NCBI RefSeq assembly: GCF_900115715.1
Contig: NZ_FOXM01000022.1
Span: 1 to 44,858 of the forward strand
Length of the DNA stretch: 44,858 bases
Reading direction: 5' to 3'
Source: Geopseudomonas sagittaria
GTDB taxonomy: Bacteria > Pseudomonadota > Gammaproteobacteria > Pseudomonadales > Pseudomonadaceae
Each line of letters opens with the position of its first letter. The first letter of the stretch is position 1. Of the stretch, positions 23,233-32,344 are shown piece by piece. A program made the translations under genes and the position numbers. The notes below the pieces were generated by a model, which saw only the letters and a list, made by a program, of their open reading frames with translations, had not been told where the DNA came from and ran no database searches.

Positions 23233-24081
23233 ATGCAAGTCGAACAACTGACCTGCGCCATCGGCGCCGAGCTGGTCGGCGTCAAGCTGGCCGACGCCAT
23301 CCACGACGACGGCCTGTTCGCCGAGATCCGTGCCCAGCTGCTCAGGCACCGCGTGCTGTTCCTGCGCGACCAGGACATCAGCCGCGCCGAGCACGTGGCC
23401 TTCGCCCGCCGCTTCGGCGAGCTGGAGGATCATCCGGTGGCCGGCAGCGACCCGGAGCATCCGGGCCTGGTGCAGATCTACAAGCGTCCCGACCAGCCGA
23501 TGGACCGCTACGAGAACGCCTGGCACACCGACGCCACCTGGCGCGAGGCGCCGCCGCTGGGCTGCGTGCTGCGCTGCGTGGAGTGCCCGCCGGTGGGCGG
23601 CGACACCATGTGGGCCAACATGGTGCTGGCCTACGACAAGCTGCCGGCCGACGTGAAGGCGAAGATCGAGGGCCTGCGCGCCCGCCACAGCATCGAGGCC
23701 AGCTTCGGTGCGGCCATGCCGATCGACAAGCGCCTGGCGCTCAAGGCCCAGTACCCGGACGCCGAGCACCCGGTGGTGCGCACCCATCCGGAAACCGGCG
23801 AGAAGGTACTGTTCGTCAACGCCTTCACCACCCACTTCAGCAACTACCACACCCCCGAGCGCGTGCGCTTCGGCCAGGACGCCAACCCCGGCGCCAGCGA
23901 GCTGCTGCGCTACCTAGTCAGCCAGGCGTACATCCCCGAGTACCAGGTGCGCTGGCGCTGGCAGCCGAACAGCGTGGCGATCTGGGACAACCGCAGCACC
24001 CAGCACTACGCCGTCATGGACTACCCGGCCTGCCATCGCAAGATGGAGCGCGCCGGGATCATCGGCGACAAGACTTTCTGA
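23233..24081 (+). CDS. TauD/TfdA-family 2-oxoglutarate dioxygenase, copy 2
   Basis: 282 aa, closely similar to the protein at 20031-20879 over its full length with no gaps, so a tandem duplicate. The motifs are at the same positions: AWHTDATW (H98, D100), STQHYAVMDY (H258), R269 and R273, and H67 in LEDHPVAG. The copies differ most around residues 69-77, 135-170 and 215-221, regions that could line the substrate pocket. It sits in a separate operon, directly followed by BKACE copy 2. Translation starts at ATG 23233, 13 bp after the QOR stop. Confidence 0.9.
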   Translation: MQVEQLTCAIGAELVGVKLADAIHDDGLFAEIRAQLLRHRVLFLRDQDISRAEHVAFARRFGELEDHPVAGSDPEHPGLVQIYKRPDQPMDRYENAWHTDATWREAPPLGCVLRCVECPPVGGDTMWANMVLAYDKLPADVKAKIEGLRARHSIEASFGAAMPIDKRLALKAQYPDAEHPVVRTHPETGEKVLFVNAFTTHFSNYHTPERVRFGQDANPGASELLRYLVSQAYIPEYQVRWRWQPNSVAIWDNRSTQHYAVMDYPACHRKMERAGIIGDKTF

Positions 24082-24162
24082 TTCCCCCCCTACGTGCACG
24101 CACCTTGCGCCCGCCGGCTCGCCCCGGCGGGTGGCAACAACAAAAAGACCGAGGACCACAAC

Positions 24163-25215
24163 ATGCAATTCTTCGACGATTCCCTGCACCCCGAAAACAT
24201 GGAGAAGGTGGTCATCACCGTCGCTCCTTACGGCCCGGAGTGGATGCCCGAGGACTTCCCGGAGGACATCCCGCTGACCATGGACGAGCAGGTGCAGAAG
24301 GCCGTCGACTGCTACGAGGCCGGCGCCACAGTGCTGCACCTGCACGTGCGCGAGCTGGACGGCACCGGATCCAAGCGCCTGTCCAAGTTCAACGAGCTGA
24401 TCGCCGGCGTGCGTGAGGCCGTGCCGGACATGATCATCCAGGTCGGCGGCTCGATTTCCTTCGCCCCGGAAGGCGAGGGCGAGGCCGCCAAGTGGCTGAG
24501 CGACGACACCCGCCACATGCTGGCCGAGCTGACCCCGAAGCCGGATCAGGTCACCGTGGCGATCAACACCACCCAGATGAACATCATGGAGCTGCTCTAT
24601 CCGGAATACCTGGAAGGCACCTCCCTGGCCAATCCGGCCTACCAGGCCGCCTACAGCGAGATGACCGTGCCGGCCGGTCCGGCCTGGGTCGCCGAGCACC
24701 TCAAGCGCCTGTGTGCCAACGGCATCCAGCCGCACTTCCAGCTGACCGGCATGCACGCTCTGGAAACCCTCGAGCGCCTGGTGCGCAAGGGCGTCTACAT
24801 GGGCCCGCTGAACCTGACCTGGATCGGCATCGGCGGCGGCTTCGACGGCCCCAACCCGTTCAACTTCTTCAACTTCATCCACCGCGCGCCGGACGGTTGC
24901 ACCCTGACCGCCGAGTCGCTGCTGAAGAACGTGCTGCCGTTCAACATGATGGCCATGGCCATGGGCCTGCACCCGCGTTGCGGCATCGAGGACACCATCG
25001 TCGGCCAGCACGGCCAGCGCATGACCTCGGTCGAGCAGATCCAGCAGTGCGTGCGCGTCGCCCACGAACTGGGCCGCGAAGTGGCCAACGGCAAGCAAGC
25101 GCGCGAGATCTACCGCATCGGCGTGCAGTACGACAGCATCGAGGAAACCCTGCTGGCCAACGGCATGGCGCCGAACCGCAAGGCGGGGCAGAAGGGCGTG
25201 CCGCAGCGCGGCTGA
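24163..25215 (+). CDS. Beta-keto acid cleavage enzyme (BKACE), copy 2
   Basis: 350 aa, paralogue of the protein at 20926-21984, with the full canonical HLHVRE signature (H59, H61, E64) and GIEDTIV for the third ligand. It makes acetoacetate plus an acyl-CoA from a beta-keto acid and acetyl-CoA (family knowledge). The start ATG 24163 has GAGGA 7 bp upstream; an in-frame ATG at 24094 would add a non-conserved tail. The acetoacetate product would be handled by the CoA-transferase encoded 3.6 kb downstream in the same direction. Confidence 0.9.
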   Translation: MQFFDDSLHPENMEKVVITVAPYGPEWMPEDFPEDIPLTMDEQVQKAVDCYEAGATVLHLHVRELDGTGSKRLSKFNELIAGVREAVPDMIIQVGGSISFAPEGEGEAAKWLSDDTRHMLAELTPKPDQVTVAINTTQMNIMELLYPEYLEGTSLANPAYQAAYSEMTVPAGPAWVAEHLKRLCANGIQPHFQLTGMHALETLERLVRKGVYMGPLNLTWIGIGGGFDGPNPFNFFNFIHRAPDGCTLTAESLLKNVLPFNMMAMAMGLHPRCGIEDTIVGQHGQRMTSVEQIQQCVRVAHELGREVANGKQAREIYRIGVQYDSIEETLLANGMAPNRKAGQKGVPQRG

Positions 25216-25274
25216 TCCTGGGAGGGGCGGGGGGCCAGAGGCTTCCCGACCCCTCTACGCTCCATAGAGGTTGC

Positions 25275-25306
25275 GCAAAGGCTTCACCCTGCAGCGAAGC
25301 CTTTGC
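25275..25306 (+). repeat. Perfect 11-bp inverted repeat before the MFS gene
   Basis: GCAAAGGCTTC, a 10-base spacer, then GAAGCCTTTGC. It has no T tract, and a weaker hairpin (GAGGGG/CCCCTC) lies just upstream at about 25221-25257. It may attenuate or stabilise the mRNA between BKACE2 and the MFS gene. Confidence 0.6.
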
Positions 25307-25369
25307 AGAACCCGGTCAGGCATGACCCATAACAATAATTACCTTCGCCAGACAGATAAAGGAGGCAGC

Positions 25370-26701
25370 ATGGCCGCCTACCACCCGACCGCCGATGACG
25401 GCGAAGACACCTCGATCGGCATCCCGCGCCGCTATGCCTGGATCGTCTTCGCCCTGACCTTCGGCCTGCTGATCTCCGACTACATGTCACGGCAGGTGCT
25501 CAACGCCGTGTTCCCCCTGCTGAAGGGCGAGTGGGCACTCTCCGACAGCCAGCTCGGCCTGCTCAGCGGCATAGTCGCGCTGATGGTCGGCCTGCTGACC
25601 TTCCCGCTGTCGCTGCTCGCCGACCGCTTCGGCCGGGTCAAGAGCCTGGCATTCATGGCGGTGCTGTGGAGCCTGGCGACCCTCGGCTGCGCGCTGGCGC
25701 AGGACTACCAGCAGATGTTCGTCGCCCGCTTCCTGGTCGGCGTCGGCGAGGCCGCCTACGGCAGCGTCGGCATCGCCGTGGTGGTCTCGGTGTTCCCCCG
25801 CGAGATGCGCGCCACCCTGTCCGGCGCGTTCATCTCCGGCGGCATGTTCGGCTCGGTGCTGGGCATGGCCCTCGGCGGGGTGATGGCCCAGCACTTCGGC
25901 TGGCGCTGGGCGTTCGCCGGCATGGCGCTGTTCGGCCTGGCCCTGGCGCTGCTCTATCCGGTCATCGTGCGCGAGGCGAAGATCGCCCCCCGGCGGTTGG
26001 CCGACGCCGCCAGCCAGGCGGCCCTCAAGGCCCAGCGCCCGCTGCGCACCCTGTACTCCAGCCGCTCGGTGCTGTCCGCCTACATCGGCAGCGGCCTGCA
26101 GCTGTTCGTCGGCGGCACCGTGATCGTCTGGATGCCCAGCTACCTGAACCGCTACTACGGGATGGGCACCGACAAGGCCGGCGCCGTGTCAGCGATCATC
26201 GTGCTGTGCAGCGGTATTGGCATGGTCCTCTGCGGCATGCTCAGTGACCGCCTGTGCCGCAACCGTCCTGACCGCAAGATCGCCCTGGCCATCGCCTACT
26301 GCCTGGGCAGCTGCCTGCTGCTGTCGCTGGCCTTCGCCCTGCCGGTCGGCTCCGCCCAGCTGGTGATGATCTGCCTGGGCATGCTGATCGCCGCCGGCAC
26401 CTCCGGCCCGGCCGGCGCCATGGTCGCCAACCTGACCCACTACACCGTGCATGGCACCGCGTTCGCCACCCTGACCCTGGCCAACAACCTGCTGGGCCTG
26501 GCCACCGGGCCGCTGATCACCGGCAAGGTGTCCGACCTGATCGGCCTGGACAACGCCTTCCAGCTGGTGCCGCTGGTCAGCATCGCGGCGGCGGCAGTGT
26601 TCTTCTACGCCAAGCGCCACTACCACAACGACATGGCCCGCCTGCAGGGCGAGGGCGTCGAGGAAACCGCCACCGAAGCGGCACTGGAGGCCCAGTCGTG
26701 A
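25370..26701 (+). CDS. MFS transporter
   Basis: 443 aa with about 12 hydrophobic segments. The loop 2-3 signature LADRFGRVKS (about residue 84) identifies the major facilitator superfamily. The N-terminal half contains FLVGVGEAAYGSVGIAVV, resembling the anion/aromatic-acid carrier groups. ATG 25370 is chosen because AAAGGAGG (25358-25365) lies immediately upstream, while an upstream open frame to 25271 runs through an inverted repeat. The stop overlaps the next gene by 4 bp. It probably imports or exports the pathway's substrate or an intermediate. Confidence 0.9.
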   Translation: MAAYHPTADDGEDTSIGIPRRYAWIVFALTFGLLISDYMSRQVLNAVFPLLKGEWALSDSQLGLLSGIVALMVGLLTFPLSLLADRFGRVKSLAFMAVLWSLATLGCALAQDYQQMFVARFLVGVGEAAYGSVGIAVVVSVFPREMRATLSGAFISGGMFGSVLGMALGGVMAQHFGWRWAFAGMALFGLALALLYPVIVREAKIAPRRLADAASQAALKAQRPLRTLYSSRSVLSAYIGSGLQLFVGGTVIVWMPSYLNRYYGMGTDKAGAVSAIIVLCSGIGMVLCGMLSDRLCRNRPDRKIALAIAYCLGSCLLLSLAFALPVGSAQLVMICLGMLIAAGTSGPAGAMVANLTHYTVHGTAFATLTLANNLLGLATGPLITGKVSDLIGLDNAFQLVPLVSIAAAAVFFYAKRHYHNDMARLQGEGVEETATEAALEAQS

Positions 26702-27369
26702 GCCAGCCGCTGCATATCGAGGTGTTCTTCGACTTCATCTGCCCCTGGTGCCTGATCGGCAAGCGCCAGCTGGAGCGCGCGCTGGCCCGTCTGCGCGCCA
26801 CCCGGCCGGATGTCGAGGTCGAACTGGAGTGGCACGGCGTGCAGCTGCTGCCGGACCTGCCGGCCGCGGGCGTGCCGTTCGCCGAGTTCTACCTGCGCCG
26901 CCTCGGCAGCGAGCAGGCCGTGCGCCTGCGCCAGGCCCAGGTGCGCGAGGCGGCCGCCGCCGCCGCCGGGTTGAGCATCGACTTCGCCCGCATCGAGCGG
27001 ATGCCCAACACCGGAGACGCCCATCGCCTGCTCGAGCGCGCCGCCGCCATCGGTAGCCCGGCGCAGGTCGAGGCCCTGCTGGAGCGGTTGTTCGCGGCCT
27101 ATTTCCATAACGGCGAGGATCTCGGCGATCCCGCCACCCTGTTGCTCATCGCCGAAGACTGCGGCTTCGCGCCTGCTGAGCTGGTCGACAACCTGCGCGG
27201 CGATGGCTGGCCCTTCTTCGGCGACGCCGCCGGCATGGCCGGCAATGGCGTGCCCTATTTCGTCTTCGACCGCCACTTGGCGGTATCCGGCTCGCAGTCG
27301 GCCGAGGTGCTGCTCGGCGCCATGCGCGCCGCCCTGGCGCGCCGCGACGCCGAGGGACAGCTGGCATGA
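26698..27369 (+). CDS. DsbA-family thioredoxin-fold protein (FrnE / HCCA-isomerase like)
   Basis: 223 aa. The N-terminal VFFDFICPWCLIGKRQL has a CPWC active site (C15, C18) typical of FrnE-type DsbA proteins. The helical insert and the cis-Pro turn in NGVPYFVFD (about residue 182) follow, with SGSQSAEVLL at the end. No signal peptide, so it acts in the cytoplasm as a disulfide oxidoreductase or, as in related proteins, an isomerase with glutathione. Start GTG 26698 overlaps the MFS stop (GTGA), implying coupling. Its role in this operon is unknown. Confidence 0.85.
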   Translation: MSQPLHIEVFFDFICPWCLIGKRQLERALARLRATRPDVEVELEWHGVQLLPDLPAAGVPFAEFYLRRLGSEQAVRLRQAQVREAAAAAAGLSIDFARIERMPNTGDAHRLLERAAAIGSPAQVEALLERLFAAYFHNGEDLGDPATLLLIAEDCGFAPAELVDNLRGDGWPFFGDAAGMAGNGVPYFVFDRHLAVSGSQSAEVLLGAMRAALARRDAEGQLA

Positions 27370-27692
27370 CCGCTCGCTACGAAGTCCCCGCCGGCAAGGT
27401 GCCGGTCCCCGGTGCGCGCGCGCTGGTCGAATTCGCGGACAAGAGCCTGGCGCTGTTCAACGTCGCCGGCCAGCTCTACGCCATCGACGACGGCTGCCCG
27501 CACCAGGGCGCCTCGCTGTGTGGCGGCCGCCTGGATGGGCGGGTGATCCAGTGCTGCGCCCATGGTCTGCGCTTCGACCTGGTCAGCGGCTACCTACTCA
27601 ATTCGACCGCGCTCAAGGTCGCCAGCTATCCGGTCGAGGTGCAGGACGACCGGGTGTTCATCGTCATCGCTTCCGAGGAGTCCGCGCCATGA
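27366..27692 (+). CDS. Rieske [2Fe-2S] ferredoxin-type protein
   Basis: 108 aa, one Rieske domain with C44-x-H46 (DDGCPHQGAS) and C63-x2-H66 (VIQCCAHG), the full CxH...CxxH ligand set. It is small and soluble, like electron carriers of the NirD or dioxygenase-ferredoxin class. No oxygenase large subunit is nearby, so its partner is unclear. It may serve the nearby reductase or a distant oxygenase. It overlaps both neighbours by 4 bp, so it is tightly coupled to the DsbA-like and YeiH-like genes. Confidence 0.9.
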   Translation: MTARYEVPAGKVPVPGARALVEFADKSLALFNVAGQLYAIDDGCPHQGASLCGGRLDGRVIQCCAHGLRFDLVSGYLLNSTALKVASYPVEVQDDRVFIVIASEESAP

Positions 27693-28699
27693 GCGCCATC
27701 GCTCTCGTCCATGTAAACAGCCGCGTGCGCGAACTGGCGCCGGGCTTCATCGTCAGCCTGATCGCCGCCGCCGCGGCGAGCTTCCTCTCCGAGCACTACG
27801 GCGCGCCGGTGATGCTGTTCGCCCTGCTGCTCGGCATGGCGCTGAACTTCCTCTCCGTGGACGGCAAGTGCAAGGCGGGCATCGAGTTCACCGCGCGCAC
27901 CGTGCTGCGCATCGGCGTGGCCCTGCTAGGCATGCGCATCACCCTGGAGCAGATCGCCGGTCTCGGCTGGAAGCCGGTGGCGTTGGTGGTGATCCTGGTG
28001 GCGGTGACCATCAGCGTGTCGGTGCTGGCGGCCAAGGCGCTCGGCTTCCAGCGCCTGTTCGGCATGCTCACCGGCGGCGCCACCGCCATCTGCGGCGCGT
28101 CGGCCGCGCTGGCGCTGGCCGCCGCGCTGCCCAACCACCCGCAGAAGGAGCGCGCCACCCTGTTCACCGTGATCGGCGTGTCGGCGCTGTCCACCCTGGC
28201 GATGATCCTCTACCCGATGATCGCCAACTGGTTCGCCCTGTCGCCGCAGGCCGCCGGGGTGTTCCTCGGCGCCACCATCCACGACGTCGCCCAGGTGGTC
28301 GGCGCCGGTTACAGCATGTCCCCGGAGACCGGCGACACCGCCACCGTGGTCAAGCTGATGCGCGTGGCCATGCTGCTGCCGGTGATCGTCACCGCCGCGA
28401 TGATCACCCGCATGCAGGGCGCCGACCCCACCGGCAAGCGCCCGCCGCTGCTGCCCTGGTTCGCCGTCGGCTTCCTGATCCTCGCCTGCGTCAACAGCAC
28501 CGGCTGGGTGCCGGCGGCGGTGCAGGGCGGAGTCAACGAGCTGTCGCGCTGGTGCCTGGTCGTCTCGATCAGCGCGCTGGGCATGAAGACCCAGCTCAAG
28601 GAGCTGGCCTCGGTGGGCATCAAGCCGATCCTGCTGATGGTCGGCGAGACCGCCTTCCTGGTCGCGCTGGTATTGGCGCTGATGCACTGGGTCCTGTGA
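27689..28699 (+). CDS. YeiH-type integral membrane protein (putative sulfate exporter family)
   Basis: 336 aa with about ten membrane segments. Family markers are the LRIGVALLGMRIT segment (residues about 71-83), FGMLTGGATAICGASAALA (about 125-143) and GATIHDVAQVVGAGYSMS (about 193-210). The family is annotated as putative sulfate exporters on weak evidence. Next to TauD-type genes, it raises the idea of removing sulfite or sulfate released from a sulfonate, but other anions are possible. It starts at ATG 27689, with a 4-bp overlap with the Rieske gene. Confidence 0.85.
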   Translation: MSAIALVHVNSRVRELAPGFIVSLIAAAAASFLSEHYGAPVMLFALLLGMALNFLSVDGKCKAGIEFTARTVLRIGVALLGMRITLEQIAGLGWKPVALVVILVAVTISVSVLAAKALGFQRLFGMLTGGATAICGASAALALAAALPNHPQKERATLFTVIGVSALSTLAMILYPMIANWFALSPQAAGVFLGATIHDVAQVVGAGYSMSPETGDTATVVKLMRVAMLLPVIVTAAMITRMQGADPTGKRPPLLPWFAVGFLILACVNSTGWVPAAVQGGVNELSRWCLVVSISALGMKTQLKELASVGIKPILLMVGETAFLVALVLALMHWVL

Positions 28700-28712
28700 T
28701 CGCAGGGACGTC

Positions 28713-28769
28713 GTAGAGGCGAATTCATTCGCCTTGACGGGGCATGTTGGCGAATGAATTCGCCCCTAC
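28713..28769. repeat. REP-like inverted repeat pair
   Basis: GTAGAGGCGAATTCATTCGCC (28713-28733) and its near-perfect complement (28749-28769, one mismatch) flank a 15-bp spacer. Each arm is itself nearly palindromic around GGCGAATTCATTCGCC. It resembles the repetitive extragenic palindromes of Pseudomonas and sits between the YeiH-like and scoA genes. Confidence 0.75.
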
Positions 28770-28815
28770 AGAGAGTTCCCAGGCTGCGGGTAATCAACAA
28801 GAAAGAGACGATGCG

Positions 28816-29526
28816 ATGAACAAGCTTTATCCCAACTCCTACGCCGCCCTCGACGGGCTGGTCGAGGACGGCATCACCCTGGCGGTCGGCGGCTTCGGCC
28901 TGTGCGGCATTCCCGAAGCGCTGATCGAGGCGCTGCGCGAGACCGGCAAGCGCGGCTTCACCGTCATCAGCAACAACTGCGGGGTGGACGACTTCGGCCT
29001 CGGTCCGCTGCTGTACAGCCGGCAGATCGCCAAGATGATTTCCTCCTACGTGGGCGGCAACAAGGAGTTCGAGCGCCAGTACCTGGCCGGCGAGCTGGAG
29101 CTGGAATTCACCCCGCAGGGCACCCTGGCCGAGAAGCTGCGCGCCGGCGGCGCCGGCATCCCGGCGTTCTTCACCAAGACCGGCTACGGCACCCTGGTCG
29201 CCGAGGGCAAGGAAACCCGCGAGTTCGACGGCGAGTGGTACGTCATGGAGCGCGCGCTGACCGCCGATGTGGCGCTGATCAAGGGCGCCAAGGCCGACAA
29301 GGCCGGCAACCTGGTGTTCGACAAGACCGCGCGCAACTTCAACCCGCTGTGCGCCAAGGCCGGCCAGGTGTGCATCGCCGAGGTGGAGGAGATCGTCGAG
29401 ATCGGCGAACTGGACCCGGACCAGATCCACCTGCCGGGTATCTACGTGCAGCGCCTGGTGCTCAATGCCAACCCGGAAAAACGCATCGAAGTCCGCACGC
29501 TTTCCAAACCGGCAGAGGGGAACTGA
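28816..29526 (+). CDS. scoA: 3-ketoacid CoA-transferase subunit A
   Basis: 236 aa, the alpha subunit of a two-subunit succinyl-CoA:3-ketoacid CoA-transferase (family I). Motifs are [17 protein letters not shown] (residues about 23-39), [34 protein letters not shown] and [20 protein letters not shown]. It activates acetoacetate (or 3-oxoadipate in paralogues) with succinyl-CoA. Placed after two BKACE genes, the likely substrate is the acetoacetate they release. ATG 28816 is used; an upstream extension would run into the REP-like repeat. The beta subunit follows 2 bp later. Confidence 0.92.
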   Translation: MNKLYPNSYAALDGLVEDGITLAVGGFGLCGIPEALIEALRETGKRGFTVISNNCGVDDFGLGPLLYSRQIAKMISSYVGGNKEFERQYLAGELELEFTPQGTLAEKLRAGGAGIPAFFTKTGYGTLVAEGKETREFDGEWYVMERALTADVALIKGAKADKAGNLVFDKTARNFNPLCAKAGQVCIAEVEEIVEIGELDPDQIHLPGIYVQRLVLNANPEKRIEVRTLSKPAEGN

Positions 29527-29528
29527 AC

Positions 29529-30158
<630 letters not shown>

Positions 30159-30351
30159 TCAGTCAGCCAACCAGTCCCGTTTCACCTGCTTTCCACGGTG
30201 GCGCCCGCCTCGGGCGCTGCCGGGAAACCAACCGCTCGCCCGGCCGCGCCGCGTGGCCGGCGGGCGGCTGCCCTGGCGCAATGCCAGGCACTGCCGATCA
30301 ACGGATCGGCCGCATGACCTGAGATAACAACAAGACCAGAGGGTAGGGACG

Positions 30352-31104
30352 ATGCGAGCGAAATCATTGCTGTGTGTACTGTTTCTACTGTGTTCGCCGG
30401 TCGGGGCCGACGAGCGCAGCGCCCTGCAGTTGAGCGAGCTGGACAGCCGCAGCCAACTGCTGTGTGCCAGCGCCATGCTCTACTTCAACCCCAAGGAGCG
30501 AACGCCCGACCCGCGCCTGCTGACCTCGGTATTCCATCACCTGCAGACGCTGGAGACCGCCGTCCAGCAGCTCGGCCAGCCGGCCGTACTGGCGCAACCG
30601 CTGGGCGAGATGAAGAAGGTGTTCGCCGAGCTGGACGGCCTGCCACCGGCAGACAAGCAGCGCTATCCGGCGCTGATCCAGCAGTTGCTGGCCCACCAGT
30701 TGCAACTGCAGCAGGCCGCCGCAGCAGCCTACGCCGGTGAGCAGCGCAACCTGACCGGCGAGGCGGCGTCGCCGCTGCTCAGCGAGCAGAGCCGCGCCCT
30801 GGCCAGCTTCCTGCTGGATTACCAGCTGCGCCACTACCCGTTGCCGGGCAAGGAGCAGCTGGTCATGACGTCAGCGCGCCTGCAGGCGCTCGACCAGACC
30901 ATCGAGGCCCGTTTCGCCGCGCTGCTGGCGCAGCACGCCGAGCATGCGGTTGCGCTGAGCAAGATCCACGGCAACTACCAGTTCGTGCGCGGCCAGCTGC
31001 AGCAGGACGGCAAGCGTGGCCACGGTGGCGCCGAGTTCTACCTCAGTCGCGCGGTGACCGATCTCGACGAGCTGGCGCTGACGGTCGTGCAGAACAGCCG
31101 CTGA
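30352..31104 (+). CDS. Secreted, mostly helical protein of unknown function
   Basis: 250 aa. A signal peptide (residues about 1-20, LLCVLFLLCSPVGA) is followed by an Ala/Leu/Gln-rich helical body with coiled-coil-like stretches (about 65-135) and no Cys after the signal region except one near residue 38. No family is recognised. The start ATG 30352 follows GAGGGTAGGG. It is 193 bp from scoB and converges on araC, so it may be an independent gene. A periplasmic role is likely but unproven. Confidence 0.75.
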   Translation: MRAKSLLCVLFLLCSPVGADERSALQLSELDSRSQLLCASAMLYFNPKERTPDPRLLTSVFHHLQTLETAVQQLGQPAVLAQPLGEMKKVFAELDGLPPADKQRYPALIQQLLAHQLQLQQAAAAAYAGEQRNLTGEAASPLLSEQSRALASFLLDYQLRHYPLPGKEQLVMTSARLQALDQTIEARFAALLAQHAEHAVALSKIHGNYQFVRGQLQQDGKRGHGGAEFYLSRAVTDLDELALTVVQNSR

Positions 31105-31191
31105 TCCCGCCGACTCCCCGCCAGCCAGCGCGGCTGGTGGGCCTGTGGCGCGTGGAGCCTCGCCGCGGCGAGGACCATCCGGCCTTGCCGC

Positions 31192-32211
31192 TCAGCGTTC
31201 CTTGCGCGGCACGATGTTGTGCTCGGCGCGCCAGGCCGCCGGCGGCATGCCGAACTGGGAGATGAACCAGCGGGTGAAGGAGCTGGGCATCGAGTAGCCG
31301 AGCATGTCGGCGATGCGCCCCAGCGAGTAGCCCGGGTTCTCCAGATAGCGGATCACCAGGTCGCGGCGCACGCCGTTGATCAACTCGCTGAAGGTGGCGC
31401 CGCCTTCCTCCAGGCGGCGCTGCAGGGTGCGTACGTTCATCCCCAGGCTCTCGGCGATCTGCTCGATGGTCGCGCGGCCCATCGGCAGCAGCAGGTAGAT
31501 GGTCTTGCGCACGTCGAACACCACCGAATGCTCGCCTGCGGTCTGCAGCGAGTCCAGGTAGCGCTGCGCGTGGCGCGCCATGGCGGCGTTGGCCAGCGGG
31601 TTGGCGGTGTCCAGATCGGCGGCAGGGCAGACGATGCCGTTGAACTCGCTGCCGAACTCCAGTTTGCAGCCGAAGATGCGCCGGTGCACGGTCAGGTCGG
31701 CTGGCGCTTCGTGGGTGAAGTTCACGCTGAGCGGATGCCAGTGCGCGCCAAGCAGGGCGGCGCAGAAGCGATGCATCACGGCGACCGCCAGCTCGATGGC
31801 CTGGCGGCTGTGCGCCGGCCGGTCGGTGACCACTTCCTCGCGGATGATCACCGTCTTGCCGGCCTCCTCGATGTGGATCGCCAGCGACTCGTTGAGCAGG
31901 TGGCGGTACTGGACGATCACCTGCAGGGCGTCGCGCAGGGTGCGCTGGTGGCTGAGCAGCAGGCTGATCTCGCCGAAGTCCGACAGCTGGCGCAGTTCGG
32001 CCATGCGCAGGCCGAAGGTTTCGCAGCCGCTGACGCGCGCCGACTCCTCGAGCAGGCTGACCGCCGCGGCAACCGGGATGCGCTTATTGGGATCGTCCAG
32101 CTGCGAGACGCTGAGACCCGCCTGCGAGAGCAGACTCTGGCCGTTCAGGCCCAGGTGGCGGGCGACTTCCAGGTAGTTGGTGAGCACGGCGGCGCGGGCG
32201 AGGGCGGTCAT
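31192..32211 (-). CDS. AraC-family regulator (Arabinose_bd N-domain type)
   Basis: 339 aa, the size of the OruR/ArgR-like group, with an N-terminal ligand domain (ARAAVLTNYLEVARHLGL near the start, LLSHQRTLRDALQVIVQYRH near 90) and two C-terminal helix-turn-helix units (IEQIAESLGMNVRTLQRRL and LGRIADMLGYSMPSSFTRWF). Such proteins bind two direct half-sites about two helical turns apart and activate catabolic operons. The same 21-bp-spaced sites occur at three nearby promoters. ATG 32211 with GGGA upstream is preferred; ATG 32226 lacks a ribosome site. Confidence 0.9.
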   Translation of the reverse strand: MTALARAAVLTNYLEVARHLGLNGQSLLSQAGLSVSQLDDPNKRIPVAAAVSLLEESARVSGCETFGLRMAELRQLSDFGEISLLLSHQRTLRDALQVIVQYRHLLNESLAIHIEEAGKTVIIREEVVTDRPAHSRQAIELAVAVMHRFCAALLGAHWHPLSVNFTHEAPADLTVHRRIFGCKLEFGSEFNGIVCPAADLDTANPLANAAMARHAQRYLDSLQTAGEHSVVFDVRKTIYLLLPMGRATIEQIAESLGMNVRTLQRRLEEGGATFSELINGVRRDLVIRYLENPGYSLGRIADMLGYSMPSSFTRWFISQFGMPPAAWRAEHNIVPRKER

Positions 32212-32279
32212 CTTGTTGTTTCCCATGCTTTGTCAAATGGCGTCCCGCTACGCTGGCGGGGCCTCACTTATAGCCTTGG

Positions 32280-32296
32280 CGTCACGAAATGAAAAG
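32280..32296 (+). promoter_or_regulatory. Lone AraC-type half-site near the araC promoter
   Basis: CGTCACGAAATGAAAAG matches the first half-site of the three full operators, but no partner is found 21 bp on. It lies 65 bp before the full site at 32345 and 69 bp from the araC start, where it could mediate autoregulation or DNA looping. Confidence 0.5.
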
Positions 32297-32344
32297 CCAT
32301 CCGCTGTCCAGCTCCCTGGCAGGCCCCCGCCAGTGGGGCAGCGC

